This document shows positions 1-14,900 of a stretch of 64,000 bases of DNA, one piece after another. The position numbers and the translations under genes are program-made. Positions within the stretch are counted from its first letter, which is position 1. Every line of letters starts with the position of its first letter. The notes beneath the pieces are model-generated. The model worked only from the letters and a program-made list of their open reading frames with translations, had not been told where the DNA came from and searched no databases. The DNA comes from Bugulina stolonifera (lineage: Eukaryota; Bryozoa; Gymnolaemata; Cheilostomatida; Bugulidae): the NCBI GenBank assembly GCA_935421135.1, contig OW285195.1:3418701-3482700 (forward strand), written 5' to 3'.

Positions 1-51
1 GTATAACAATACATGTAAGTAAAAGCATACAATAACTATTATAGTGTCAGT

Positions 52-102
52 GTATAATAATACATGTAAGTAAAAGCATACAATAACTATTATAGTGTCA
101 GT
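52..102 (+). repeat. Reference monomer of the 51-bp satellite
   Basis: This copy matches the majority type and serves as reference. Composition is 23 A, 16 T, 7 G, 5 C, with no CpG. An 8-bp palindrome TACATGTA lies at monomer positions 10-17. Positions 37-43 (TATTATA) can pair with 2-8 of the next monomer (TATAATA) around a 9-nt loop. Only one of the six frames has no stop in the unit, the minus-strand frame in which monomer 48-46 reads as an Asp codon (GAC). Confidence 0.95.
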
Positions 103-969
103 GTATAATAATACATGTAAGTAAAAGCATACAATAACTATTATGGTGTCAGTGTATAATAATACATGTAAGTAAAAGCATACAATAACTATTATGGTGT
201 CAGTGTATAATAATACATGTAAGTAAAAGCATACAATAACTATTATAGTGTCAGTGTATAATAATACATGTAAGTAAAAGCATACAATAACTATTATAGT
301 GTCAGTGTATAACAATACATGTAAGTAAAAGCATACAATAACTATTATAGTGTCAGTGTATAATAATACATGTAAGTAAGAGCATACAATAACTATTATG
401 GTGTCAGTGTATAATAATACATGTAAGTAAAAGCATACAATAACTATTATAGTGTCAGTGTATAATAATACATGTAAGTAAAAGCATACAATAACTATTA
501 TGGTGTCAGTGTATAATAATACATGTAAGTAAAAGCATACAATAACTATTATAGTGTCAGTGTATAACAATACATGTAAGTAAAAGCATACAATAACTAT
601 TATAGTGTCAGTGTATAATAATACATGTAAGTAAAAGCATACAATGACTATTATGGTGTCAGTGTATAATAATACATGTAAGTAAAAGCATACAATAACT
701 ATTATAGTGTCAGTGTATAATAATACATGTGAGTAAGAGCATACAATAACTATTATGGTGTCAGTGTATAATAATACATGTAAGTAAAAGCATACAATAA
801 CTATTATAGTGTCAGTGTATAATATTACATGTAAGTAAGAGCATACACTAACTATTATAGTGTCAGTGTATAATAATACATGTAAGTAAAAGCATACAAT
901 AACTATTATAGTGTCAGTGTATAATAATACATGTAAGTAAAAGCATACAATAACTATTATAGTGTCAGT
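52..969 (+). repeat. Left HOR segment, first copy (32-monomer offset)
   Basis: Eighteen monomers have the same order of variant types as 1,684-2,601, displaced by 1,632 bp (32 monomers). Shared landmarks are C7 at 307, G23 plus G43 at 358, G34 plus G43 at 613, G17 plus G23 plus G43 at 715 and T9 at 817. The one difference I noticed is a private ACACTA in place of ACAATA near 845. The match stops at the monomer starting at 970, which is plain, whereas its partner at 2,602 carries G23 and G43. Confidence 0.85.
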
Positions 970-1683
970 GTATAATAATACATGTAAGTAAAAGCATACA
1001 ATAACTATTATAGTGTCAGTGTATAACAATACATGTAAGTAAAAGCATACAATAACTATTATAGTGTCAGTGTATAATAATACATGTAAGTAAAAGCATA
1101 CAATAACTATTATAGTGTCAGTGTATAATAATACATGTAAGTAAAAGCATACAATAACTATTATAGTGTCAGTGTATAATAATACATGTAAGTAAAAGCA
1201 TACAATAACTATTATAGTGTCAGTGTATAATAATACATGTAAGTAAAAGCATACAATAACTATTATGGTGTCAGTGTATAATAATACATGTAAGTAAAAG
1301 CATACAATAACTATTATAGTGTCAGTGTATAACAATACATGTAAGTAAAAGCATACAATAACTATTATAGTGTCAGTGTATAATAATACATGTAAGTAAA
1401 AGCATACAATAACTATTATAGTGTCAGTGTATAATAATACATGTAAGTAAAAGCATACAATAACTATTATAGTGTCAGTGTATAATAATACATGTAAGTA
1501 AAAGCATACAATAACTATTATAGTGTCAGTGTATAACAATACATGTAAGTAAAAGCATACAATAACTATTATAGTGTCAGTGTATAATAATACATGTGAG
1601 TAAGAGCATACAATGACTATTATAGTGTCAGTGTATAATAATACATGTAAGTAAAAGCATACAATAACTATTATAGTGTCAGT

Positions 1684-2601
1684 GTATAATAATACATGTA
1701 AGTAAAAGCATACAATAACTATTATAGTGTCAGTGTATAATAATACATGTAAGTAAAAGCATACAATAACTATTATGGTGTCAGTGTATAATAATACATG
1801 TAAGTAAAAGCATACAATAACTATTATGGTGTCAGTGTATAATAATACATGTAAGTAAAAGCATACAATAACTATTATAGTGTCAGTGTATAATAATACA
1901 TGTAAGTAAAAGCATACAATAACTATTATAGTGTCAGTGTATAACAATACATGTAAGTAAAAGCATACAATAACTATTATAGTGTCAGTGTATAATAATA
2001 CATGTAAGTAAGAGCATACAATAACTATTATGGTGTCAGTGTATAATAATACATGTAAGTAAAAGCATACAATAACTATTATAGTGTCAGTGTATAATAA
2101 TACATGTAAGTAAAAGCATACAATAACTATTATGGTGTCAGTGTATAATAATACATGTAAGTAAAAGCATACAATAACTATTATAGTGTCAGTGTATAAC
2201 AATACATGTAAGTAAAAGCATACAATAACTATTATAGTGTCAGTGTATAATAATACATGTAAGTAAAAGCATACAATGACTATTATGGTGTCAGTGTATA
2301 ATAATACATGTAAGTAAAAGCATACAATAACTATTATAGTGTCAGTGTATAATAATACATGTGAGTAAGAGCATACAATAACTATTATGGTGTCAGTGTA
2401 TAATAATACATGTAAGTAAAAGCATACAATAACTATTATAGTGTCAGTGTATAATATTACATGTAAGTAAGAGCATACAATAACTATTATAGTGTCAGTG
2501 TATAATAATACATGTAAGTAAAAGCATACAATAACTATTATAGTGTCAGTGTATAATAATACATGTAAGTAAAAGCATACAATAACTATTATAGTGTCAG
2601 T
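1684..2601 (+). repeat. Left HOR segment, second copy (32-monomer offset)
   Basis: Second copy of 52-969. Monomer types agree one for one at the landmarks checked (1,939, 1,990, 2,245, 2,347 and 2,449). The intervening 970-1,683 fills out the 32-monomer unit but has no second partner, so this is one repeated segment rather than a full tandem pair. Confidence 0.85.
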
Positions 2602-5151
2602 GTATAATAATACATGTAAGTAAGAGCATACAATAACTATTATGGTGTCAGTGTATAATAATACATGTAAGTAAAAGCATACAATAACTATTATAGTGTC
2701 AGTGTATAATAATACATGTAAGTAAAAGCATACAATGACTATTATGGTGTCAGTGTATAATAATACATGTGAGTAAAAGCATACAATAACTATTATAGTG
2801 TCAGTGTATAATAATACATGTAAGTAAGAGCATACAATAACTATTATGGTGTCAGTGTATAATAACACATGTAAGTAAAAGCATACAATAACTATTATAG
2901 TGTCAGTGTATAACAGTACATGTGAGTAAGAGCATACAATAACTATTATAGTGTCAGTGTATAACAATACATGTAAGTAAGAGCATACAATAACTATTAT
3001 GGTGTCAGTGTATAATAACACATGTAAGTAAAAGCATACAATAACTATTATAGTGTCAGTGTATAACAATACATGTGAGTAAGAGCATACAATAACTATT
3101 ATAGTGTCAGTGTATAACAATACATGTGAGTAAGAGCATACAATAACTATTATAGTGTCAGTGTATAATAATACATGTAAGTAAAAGCATACAATAACTA
3201 TTATAGTGTCAGTGTATAATAATACATGTAAGTAAAAGCATACAATAACTATTATAGTGTCAGTGTATAACAATACATGTAAGTAAAAGCATACAATAAC
3301 TATTATAGTGTCAGTGTATAATAATACATGTAAGTAAAAGCATACAATAACTATTATAGTGTCAGTGTATAATAATACATGTGAGTAAGAGCATACAATA
3401 ACTATTATAGTGTCAGTGTATAATAATACATGTAAGTAAAAGCATACAATAACTATTATAGTGTCAGTGTATAACAATACATGTAAGTAAAAGCATACAA
3501 TAACTATTATAGTGTCAGTGTATAATAATACATGTAAGTAAGAGCATACAATAACTATTATGGTGTCAGTGTATAATAATACATGTAAGTAAAAGCATAC
3601 AATAACTATTATAGTGTCAGTGTATAATAATACATGTAAGTAAAAGCATACAATGACTATTATGGTGTCAGTGTATAATAATACATGTAAGTAAAAGCAT
3701 ACAATAACTATTATAGTGTCAGTGTATAATAATACATGTGAGTAAAAGCATACAATAACTATTATAGTGTCAGTGTATAACAATACATGTAAGTAAAAGC
3801 ATACAATAACTATTATAGTGTCAGTGTATAATAATACATGTGAGTAAGAGCATACAATAACTATTATAGTGTCAGTGTATAATAATACATGTAAGTAAAA
3901 GCATACAATAACTATTATGGTGTCAGTGTATAATAATACATGTAAGTAAAAGCATACAATAACTATTATGGTGTCAGTGTATAATAATACATGTAAGTAA
4001 AAGCATACAATAACTATTATAGTGTCAGTGTATAATAATACATGTAAGTAAAAGCATACAATAACTATTATAGTGTCAGTGTATAACAATACATGTAAGT
4101 AAAAGCATACAATAACTATTATAGTGTCAGTGTATAATAATACATGTAAGTAAGAGCATACAATAACTATTATGGTGTCAGTGTATAATAATACATGTAA
4201 GTAAAAGCATACAATAACTATTATAGTGTCAGTGTATAATAATACATGTGAGTAAAAGCATACAATAACTATTATAGTGTCAGTGTATAACAATACATGT
4301 AAGTAAAAGCATACAATAACTATTATAGTGTCAGTGTATAATAATACATGTAAGTAAGAGCATACAATAACTATTATAGTGTCAGTGTATAATAATACAT
4401 GTAAGTAAAAGCATACAATAACTATTATAGTGTCAGTGTATAATAATACATGTAAGTAAAAGCATACAATAACTATTATGGTGTCAGTGTATAATAATAC
4501 ATGTAAGTAAAAGCATACAATAACTATTATAGTGTCAGTGTATAACAATACATGTAAGTAAAAGCATACAATAACTATTATAGTGTCAGTGTATAATAAT
4601 ACATGTAAGTAAAAGCATACAATGACTATTATGGTGTCAGTGTATAATAATACATGTAAGTAAAATCATACAATAACTATTATAGTGTCAGTGTATAATA
4701 ATACATGTAAGTAAGAGCATACAATAACTATTATAGTGTCAGTGTATAATAATACATGTAAGTAAAAGCATACAATAACTATTATAGTGTCAGTGTATAA
4801 TAATACATGTAAGTAAGAGCATACAATAACTATTATAGTGTCAGTGTATAATAATACATGTAAGTAAAAGCATACAATAACTATTATAGTGTCAGTGTAT
4901 AATAATACATGTGAGTAAGAGCATACAATAACTATTATAGTGTCAGTGTATAATAATACATGTAAGTAAGAGCATACAATAATTATTATGGTGTCAGTGT
5001 ATAATAATACATGTAAGTAAAAGCATACAATAACTATTATAGTGTCAGTGTATAATAATACATGTGAGTAAGAGCATACAATAACTATTATAGTGTCAGT
5101 GTATAATAATACATGTAAGTAAAAGCATACAATAACTATTATAGTGTCAGT
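2602..5151 (+). repeat. Satellite stretch without a clear long HOR
   Basis: This is ordinary 51-bp monomers with mixed types. C10 and G17/G23 monomers are interleaved around 2.8-3.2 kb. Short echoes of the 0.3-kb module (C7, then G23 plus G43, then plain) appear at 3,469 and 4,081. A private G-to-T at monomer position 25 lies at 4,666. I see nothing other than the repeat here. Confidence 0.8.
4666..4668 (-). other. In-frame TGA created by G25-to-T in one monomer
   Basis: The usual AAAAGCATAC reads AAAATCATAC. In the open minus-strand frame this turns the Cys codon TGC into TGA. The same base change recurs at 40,673 with different neighbouring monomer types. Confidence 0.95.
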
Positions 5152-6477
5152 GTATAACAATACATGTAAGTAAAAGCATACAATAACTATTATAGTGTCA
5201 GTGTATAATAATACATGTAAGTAAGAGCATACAATAACTATTATGGTGTCAGTGTATAATAATACATGTAAGTAAAAGCATACAATAACTATTATAGTGT
5301 CAGTGTATAATAATACATGTAAGTAAAAGCATACAATAACTATTATAGTGTCAGTGTATAATAATACATGTAAGTAAAAGCATACAATGACTATTATGGT
5401 GTCAATGTATAATAATACATGTAAGTAAAAGCATACAATAACTATTATAGTGTCAGTGTATAATAATACATGTGAGTAAGAGCATACAATAACTATTATA
5501 GTGTCAGTGTATAATAATACATGTAAGTAAAAGCATACAATAACTATTATAGTGTCAGTGTATAATAATACATGTAAGTAAAAGCATACAATAACTATTA
5601 TAGTGTCAGTGTATAATAATACATGTGAGTAAGAGCATACAATAACTATTATAGTGTCAGTGTATAATAATACATGTAAGTAAAAGCATACAATAACTAT
5701 TATGGTGTCAGTGTATAATAATACATGTGAGTAAAAGCATACAATAACTATTATAGTGTCAGTGTATAATAATACATGTAAGTAAAAGCATACAATAACT
5801 ATTATAGTGTCAGTGTATAACAATACATGTAAGTAAAAGCATACAATAACTATTATAGTGTCAGTGTATAATAATACATGTAAGTAAGAGCATACAATAA
5901 CTATTATGGTGTCAGTGTATAATAATACATGTAAGTAAAAGCATACAATAACTATTATAGTGTCAGTGTATAATAATACATGTAAGTAAAAGCATACAAT
6001 AACTATTATAGTGTCAGTGTATAATAATACATGTAAGTAAAAGCATACAATGACTATTATGGTGTCAGTGTATAATAATACATGTAAGTAAAAGCATACA
6101 ATAACTATTATAGTGTCAGTGTATAACAATACATGTGAGTAAGAGCATACAATAACTATTATAGTGTCAGTGTATAATAATACATGTAAGTAAAAGCATA
6201 CAATAACTATTATAGTGTCAGTGTATAATAATACATGTGAGTAAGAGCATACAATAACTATTATAGTGTCAGTGTATAATAATACATGTAAGTAAAAGCA
6301 TACAATAACTATTATGGTGTCAGTGTATAATAATACATGTAAGTAAAAGCATACAATAACTATTATAGTGTCAGTGTATAACAATACATGTAAGTAAAAG
6401 CATACAATAACTATTATAGTGTCAGTGTATAATAATACATGTGAGTAAGAGCATACAATAACTATTATAGTGTCAGT
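5152..6477 (+). repeat. 13-monomer (663-bp) local HOR, two imperfect copies
   Basis: The order C7; G23 plus G43; plain; plain; G34 plus G43 starts at 5,152 and again at 5,815, exactly 13 monomers later. After these five monomers the copies drift. The first carries A50 at its fifth monomer and an extra plain monomer before its next G17/G23 monomer. Confidence 0.75.
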
Positions 6478-8109
6478 GTATAATAATACATGTAAGTAAA
6501 AGCATACAATAACTATTATAGTGTCAGTGTATAATAATACATGTAAGTAAAAGCATACAATAACTATTATAGTGTCAGTATATAATAATACATGTAAGTA
6601 AGAGCATACAATAACTATTATGGTGTCAGTGTATAACAATACATGTAAGTAAGAGCATACAATAACTATTATAGTGTCAGTGTATAATAATACATGTAAG
6701 TAAAAGCATACAATAACTATTATAGTGTCAGTGTATAATAATACATGTGAGTAAGAGCATACAATAACTATTATAGTGTCAGTGTATAATAATACATGTA
6801 AGTAAAAGCATACAATAACTATTATAGTGTCAGTGTATAATAATACATGTAAGTAAAAGCATACAATAACTATTATAGTGTCAGTATATAATAATACATG
6901 TAAGTAAGAGCATACAATAACTATTATAGTGTCAGTGTATAACAATACATGTGAGTAAGAGCATACAATAACTATTATAGTGTCAGTGTATAATAATACA
7001 TGTAAGTAAAAGCATACAATAACTATTATAGTGTCAGTATATAATAATACATGTAAGTAAAAGCATACAATAACTATTATAGTGTCAGTATATAATATTA
7101 CATGTAAGTAAAAGCATACAATAACTATTATAGTGTCAGTGTATAATAATACATGTAAGTAAAAGCATACAATAACTATTATAGTGTCAGTGTATAATAA
7201 TACATGTAAGTAAAAGCATACAATAACTATTATGGTGTCAGTGTATAATAATACATGTAAGTAAAAGCATACAATAACTATTATGGTGTCAGTGTATAAT
7301 AACACATGTAAGTAAAAGCATACAATAACTATTATAGTGTCAGTGTATAATAATACATGTAAGTAAAAGCATACAATAACTATTATAGTGTCAGTGTATA
7401 ATAATACATGTAAGTAAAAGCATACAATAACTATTATAGTGTCAGTGTATAATAATACATGTGAGTAAGAGCATACAATAACTATTATAGTGTCAGTATA
7501 TAATAATACATGTAAGTAAGAGCATACAATAACTATTATAGTGTCAGTGTATAATAATACATGTAAGTAAAAGCATACAATAACTATTATGGTGTCAGTG
7601 TATAATAATACATGTGAGTAAAAGCATACAATAACTATTATAGTGTCAGTGTATAATAATACATGTGAGTAAGAGCATACAATGACTATTATAGTGTCAG
7701 TGTATAATAATACATGTAAGTAAGAGCATACAATAACTATTATAGTGTCAGTGTATAATAACACATGTAAGTAAAAGCATACAATAACTATTATGGTGTC
7801 AGTGTATAATAATACATGTAAGTAAAAGCATACAATGACTATTATAGTGTCAGTGTATAATAATACATGTAAGTAAAAGCATACAATAACTATTATAGTG
7901 TCAGTGTATAATAATACATGTAAGTAAAAGCATACAATAACTATTATGGTGTCAGTGTATAATAATACATGTAAGTAAAAGCATACAATAACTATTATGG
8001 TGTCAGTGTATAATAATACATGTAAGTAAAAGCATACAATAACTATTATAGTGTCAGTATATAATAATACATGTAAGTAAAAGCATACAATAACTATTAT
8101 AGTGTCAGT
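6478..8109 (+). repeat. Satellite stretch without a clear long HOR
   Basis: These are 51-bp monomers with many G17/G23 double variants and several A1 copies, plus a T9 copy near 7,090. I could not establish a longer period by eye and see no other feature. Confidence 0.75.
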
Positions 8110-11100
8110 GTATAATAATACATGTGAGTAAGAGCATACAATAACTATTATAGTGTCAGTGTATAATAATACATGTAAGTAAAAGCATACAATAACTATT
8201 ATAGTGTCAGCATATAATAATACATGTAAGTAAAAGCATACAACAACTATTATAGTGTTAGTGTATAATAATACATGTAAGTAAGAGCATACAATAACTA
8301 TTATAGTGTCAGTGTATAATAATACATGTAAGTAAAAGCATACAATAACTATTATAGTGTCAGTGTATAATAATACATGTAAGTAAAAGCATACAATAAC
8401 TATTATAGTGTCAGTGTATAATAATACATGTAAGTAAAAGCATACAATAACTATTATAGTGTCAGTGTATAACAATACATGTAAGTAAAAGCATACAATA
8501 ACTATTATAGTGTCAGTGTATAATAATACATGTGAGTAAGAGCATACAATAACTATTATAGTGTCAGTATATAATATTACATGTAAGTAAAAGCATACAA
8601 TAACTATTATAGTGTCAGTGTATAATAATACATGTGAGTAAGAGCATACAATAACTATTATAGTGTCAGTGTATAATAATACATGTAAGTAAAAGCATAC
8701 AATAACTATTATAGTGTCAGTGTATAATAATACATGTAAGTAAAAGCATACAATAACTATTATAGTGTCAGTGTATAATATTACATGTAAGTAAAAGCAT
8801 ACAATAACTATTATAGTGTCAGTGTATAATAATACATGTAAGTAAAAGCATACAATGACTATTATGGTGTCAGTGTATAATAATACATGTAAGTAAAAGC
8901 ATACAATGACTATTATGGTGTCAGTGTATAATAATACATGTAAGTAAAAGCATACAATAACTATTATAGTGTCAGTGTATAATAATACATGTAAGTAAAA
9001 GCATACAATAACTATTATAGTGTCAGTGTATAATAATACATGTAAGTAAAAGCATACAATAACTATTATAGTGTCAGTGTATAATAATACATGTAAGTAA
9101 AAGCATACAATGACTATTATGGTGTCAGTGTATAATAATACATGTAAGTAAAAGCATACAATAACTATTATAGTGTCAGTGTATAATAACACATGTAAGT
9201 AAAAGCATACAATAACTATTATAGTGTCAGTATATAATATTACATGTAAGTAAAAGCATACAATAACTATTATAGTGTCAGTGTATAATAATACATGTGA
9301 GTAAGAGCATACAATAACTATTATAGTGTCAGTGTATAATAATACATGTGAGTAAAAGCATACAATAACTATTATAGTGTCAGTGTATAATAATACATGT
9401 AAGTAAGAGCATACAATGACTATTATGGTGTCAGTGTATAATAATACATGTAAGTAAAAGCATACAATAACTATTATAGTGTCAGTGTATAATAACACAT
9501 GTAAGTAAAAGCATACAATAACTATTATAGTGTCAGTATATAATATTACATGTAAGTAAAAGCATACAATAACTATTATAGTGTCAGTGTATAATAATAC
9601 ATGTAAGTAAAAGCATACAATAACTATTATAGTGTCAGTGTATAATAATACATGTAAGTAAAAGCATACAATGACTATTATAGTGTCAGTGTATAACAAT
9701 ACATGTGAGTAAAAGCATACAATAACTATTATAGTGTCAGTGTATAATAATACATGTAAGTAAAAGCATACAATAACTATTATAGTGTCAGTGTATAATA
9801 ATACATGTGAGTAAAAGCATACAATAACTATTATGGTGTCAGTGTATAATAATACATGTGAGTAAGAGCATACAATAACTATTATAGTGTCAGTATATAA
9901 TAATACATGTAAGTAAAAGCATACAATAACTATTATAGTGTCAGTGTATAATAATACATGTAAGTAAGAGCATACAATAACTATTATAGTGTCAGTGTAT
10001 AATAATACATGTAAGTAAAAGCATACAATAACTATTATAGTGTCAGTGTATAATAATACATGTAAGTAAAAGCATACAATAACTATTATAGTGTCAGTGT
10101 ATAATAATACATGTAAGTAAAAGCATACAATAACTATTATAGTGTCAGTGTATAATAATACATGTAAGTAAGAGCATACAATAACTATTATAGTGTCAGT
10201 GTATAATAATACATGTAAGTAAAAGCATACAATAACTATTATAGTGTCAGTGTATAATAATACATGTAAGTAAAAGCATACAATAACTATTATAGTGTCA
10301 GTGTATAATAATACATGTAAGTAAAAGCATACAATAACTATTATAGTGTCAGTGTATAATAATACATGTAAGTAAAAGCATACAATAACTATTATAGTGT
10401 CAGTGTATAATAATACATGTGAGTAAAAGCATACAATAACTATTATAGTGTCAGTGTATAATAATACATGTAAGTAAGAGCATACAATAACTATTATAGT
10501 GTCAGTGTATAATAATACATGTAAGTAAAAGCATACAATAACTATTATAGTGTCAGTGTATAATAATACATGTAAGTAAAAGCATACAATGACTATTATA
10601 GTGTCAGTGTATAACAATACATGTGAGTAAGAGCATACAATGACTATTATGGTGTCAGTGTATAATAATACATGTAAGTAAGAGCATACAATAACTATTA
10701 TAGTGTCAGTGTATAATAATACATGTAAGTAAAAGCATACAATAACTATTATAGTGTCAGTGTATAATAATACATGTAAGTAAAAGCATACAATGACTAT
10801 TATAGTGTCAGTGTATAATAATACATGTGAGTAAGAGCATACAATAACTATTATAGTGTCAGTATATAATAATACATGTAAGTAAAAGCATACAATGACT
10901 ATTATAGTGTCAGTGTATAATAACACATGTAAGTAAAAGCATACAATAACTATTATAGTGTCAGTGTATAACAATACATGTGAGTAAGAGCATACAATGA
11001 CTATTATGGTGTCAGTGTATAATAATACATGTAAGTAAAAGCATACAATAACTATTATAGTGTCAGTGTATAATAATACATGTAAGTAAAAGCATACAAT

Positions 11101-11985
11101 AACTATTATAGTGTCAGTGTATAATAATACATGTAAGTAAAAGCATACAATAACTATTATAGTGTCAGTGTATAATAATACATGTAAGTAAGAGCATACA
11201 ATAACTATTATGGTGTCAATGTATAATAATACATGTAAGTAAAAGCATACAATAACTATTATAGTGTCAGTGTATAATAATACATGTAAGTAAAAGCATA
11301 CAATGACTATTATGGTGTCAGTGTATAATAATACATGTAAGTAAAAGCATACAATAACTATTATAGTGTCAGTGTATAATAATACATGTAAGTAAAAGCA
11401 TACAATAACTATTATAGTGTCAGTGGATAATAATACATGTAAGTAAAAGCATACAATAACTATTATGGTGTCAGTGTATAATAATACATGTAAGTAAGAG
11501 CATACAATAACTATTATAGTGTCAGTGTATAATAATACATGTAAGTAAAAGCATACAATAACTATTATAGTGTCAGTGTATAATAATACATGTGAGTAAA
11601 AGCATACAATAACTATTATAGTGTCAGTGTATAATAATACATGTAAGTAAAAGCATACAATAACTATTATAGTGTCAGTGTATAATAATACATGTGAGTA
11701 AGAGCATACAATGACTATTATGGTGTCAGTGTATAATAACACATGTAAGTAAAAGCATACAATAACTATTATAGTGTCAGTGTATAATAATACATGTAAG
11801 TAAAAGCATACAATAACTATTATAGTGTCAGTGTATAATAATACATGTAAGTAAAAGCATACAATGACTATTATAGTGTCAGTGTATAATAATACATGTG
11901 AGTAAGAGCATACAATAACTATTATAGTGTCAGTGTATAATAATACATGTAAGTAAAAGCATACAATAACTATTATGGTGTCAAT
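8110..11985 (+). repeat. 76-monomer HOR, copy B1 (3,876 bp)
   Basis: This is the first of two adjacent copies. Rare markers fix the offset at exactly 3,876 bp: a CATATA/ACAACAACT/GTGTTA cluster at 8,211-8,270 repeats at 12,087, and a T2-to-G change (CAGTGGATA) at 11,425 repeats at 15,301. The left edge is sharp: monomers before 8,110 differ from their counterparts before 11,986 at positions 43 and 50. Confidence 0.9.
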
Positions 11986-14900
11986 GTATAATAATACATG
12001 TGAGTAAGAGCATACAATAACTATTATAGTGTCAGTGTATAATAATACATGTAAGTAAAAGCATACAATAACTATTATAGTGTCAGCATATAATAATACA
12101 TGTAAGTAAAAGCATACAACAACTATTATAGTGTTAGTGTATAATAATACATGTAAGTAAGAGCATACAATAACTATTATAGTGTCAGTGTATAATAATA
12201 CATGTAAGTAAAAGCATACAATAACTATTATAGTGTCAGTGTATAATAATACATGTAAGTAAAAGCATACAATAACTATTATAGTGTCAGTGTATAATAA
12301 TACATGTAAGTAAAAGCATACAATAACTATTATAGTGTCAGTGTATAACAATACATGTAAGTAAAAGCATACAATAACTATTATAGTGTCAGTGTATAAT
12401 AATACATGTGAGTAAGAGCATACAATAACTATTATAGTGTCAGTATATAATATTACATGTAAGTAAAAGCATACAATAACTATTATAGTGTCAGTGTATA
12501 ATAATACATGTGAGTAAGAGCATACAATAACTATTATAGTGTCAGTGTATAATAATACATGTAAGTAAAAGCATACAATAACTATTATAGTGTCAGTGTA
12601 TAATAATACATGTAAGTAAAAGCATACAATAACTATTATAGTGTCAGTGTATAATATTACATGTAAGTAAAAGCATACAATAACTATTATAGTGTCAGTG
12701 TATAATAATACATGTAAGTAAAAGCATACAATGACTATTATGGTGTCAGTGTATAATAATACATGTAAGTAAAAGCATACAATGACTATTATGGTGTCAG
12801 TGTATAATAATACATGTAAGTAAAAGCATACAATAACTATTATAGTGTCAGTGTATAATAATACATGTAAGTAAAAGCATACAATAACTATTATAGTGTC
12901 AGTGTATAATAATACATGTAAGTAAAAGCATACAATAACTATTATAGTGTCAGTGTATAATAATACATGTAAGTAAAAGCATGCAATGACTATTATGGTG
13001 TCAGTGTATAATAATACATGTAAGTAAAAGCATACAATAACTATTATAGTGTCAGTGTATAATAACACATGTAAGTAAAAGCATACAATAACTATTATAG
13101 TGTCAGTATATAATATTACATGTAAGTAAAAGCATACAATAACTATTATAGTGTCAGTGTATAATAATACATGTGAGTAAGAGCATACAATAACTATTAT
13201 AGTGTCAGTGTATAATAATACATGTGAGTAAAAGCATACAATAACTATTATAGTGTCAGTGTATAATAATACATGTAAGTAAGAGCATACAATGACTATT
13301 ATGGTGTCAGTGTATAATAATACATGTAAGTAAAAGCATACAATAACTATTATAGTGTCAGTGTATAATAACACATGTAAGTAAAAGCATACAATAACTA
13401 TTATAGTGTCAGTATATAATATTACATGTAAGTAAAAGCATACAATAACTATTATAGTGTCAGTGTATAATAATACATGTAAGTAAAAGCATACAATAAC
13501 TATTATAGTGTCAGTGTATAATAATACATGTAAGTAAAAGCATACAATGACTATTATAGTGTCAGTGTATAACAATACATGTGAGTAAAAGCATACAATA
13601 ACTATTATAGTGTCAGTGTATAATAATACATGTAAGTAAAAGCATACAATAACTATTATAGTGTCAGTGTATAATAATACATGTGAGTAAAAGCATACAA
13701 TAACTATTATGGTGTCAGTGTATAATAATACATGTGAGTAAGAGCATACAATAACTATTATAGTGTCAGTATATAATAATACATGTAAGTAAAAGCATAC
13801 AATAACTATTATAGTGTCAGTGTATAATAATACATGTAAGTAAGAGCATACAATAACTATTATAGTGTCAGTGTATAATAATACATGTAAGTAAAAGCAT
13901 ACAATAACTATTATAGTGTCAGTGTATAATAATACATGTAAGTAAAAGCATACAATAACTATTATAGTGTCAGTGTATAATAATACATGTAAGTAAAAGC
14001 ATACAATAACTATTATAGTGTCAGTGTATAATAATACATGTAAGTAAGAGCATACAATAACTATTATAGTGTCAGTGTATAATAATACATGTAAGTAAAA
14101 GCATACAATAACTATTATAGTGTCAGTGTATAATAATACATGTAAGTAAAAGCATACAATAACTATTATAGTGTCAGTGTATAATAATACATGTAAGTAA
14201 AAGCATACAATAACTATTATAGTGTCAGTGTATAATAATACATGTAAGTAAAAGCATACAATAACTATTATAGTGTCAGTGTATAATAATACATGTGAGT
14301 AAAAGCATACAATAACTATTATAGTGTCAGTGTATAATAATACATGTAAGTAAGAGCATACAATAACTATTATAGTGTCAGTGTATAATAATACATGTAA
14401 GTAAAAGCATACAATAACTATTATAGTGTCAGTGTATAATAATACATGTAAGTAAAAGCATACAATGACTATTATAGTGTCAGTGTATAACAATACATGT
14501 GAGTAAGAGCATACAATGACTATTATGGTGTCAGTGTATAATAATACATGTAAGTAAGAGCATACAATAACTATTATAGTGTCAGTGTATAATAATACAT
14601 GTAAGTAAAAGCATACAATAACTATTATAGTGTCAGTGTATAATAATACATGTAAGTAAAAGCATACAATGACTATTATAGTGTCAGTGTATAATAATAC
14701 ATGTGAGTAAGAGCATACAATAACTATTATAGTGTCAGTATATAATAATACATGTAAGTAAAAGCATACAATGACTATTATAGTGTCAGTGTATAATAAC
14801 ACATGTAAGTAAAAGCATACAATAACTATTATAGTGTCAGTGTATAACAATACATGTGAGTAAGAGCATACAATGACTATTATGGTGTCAGTGTATAATA

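Noticed and set aside
52..93. Ancestral 14-bp subunits within the monomer (three 14-mers plus 9 bp)
   Set aside because: The first two 14-mers agree at only about 8 of 14 bases and the third poorly; this is not convincing for AT-rich sequence.
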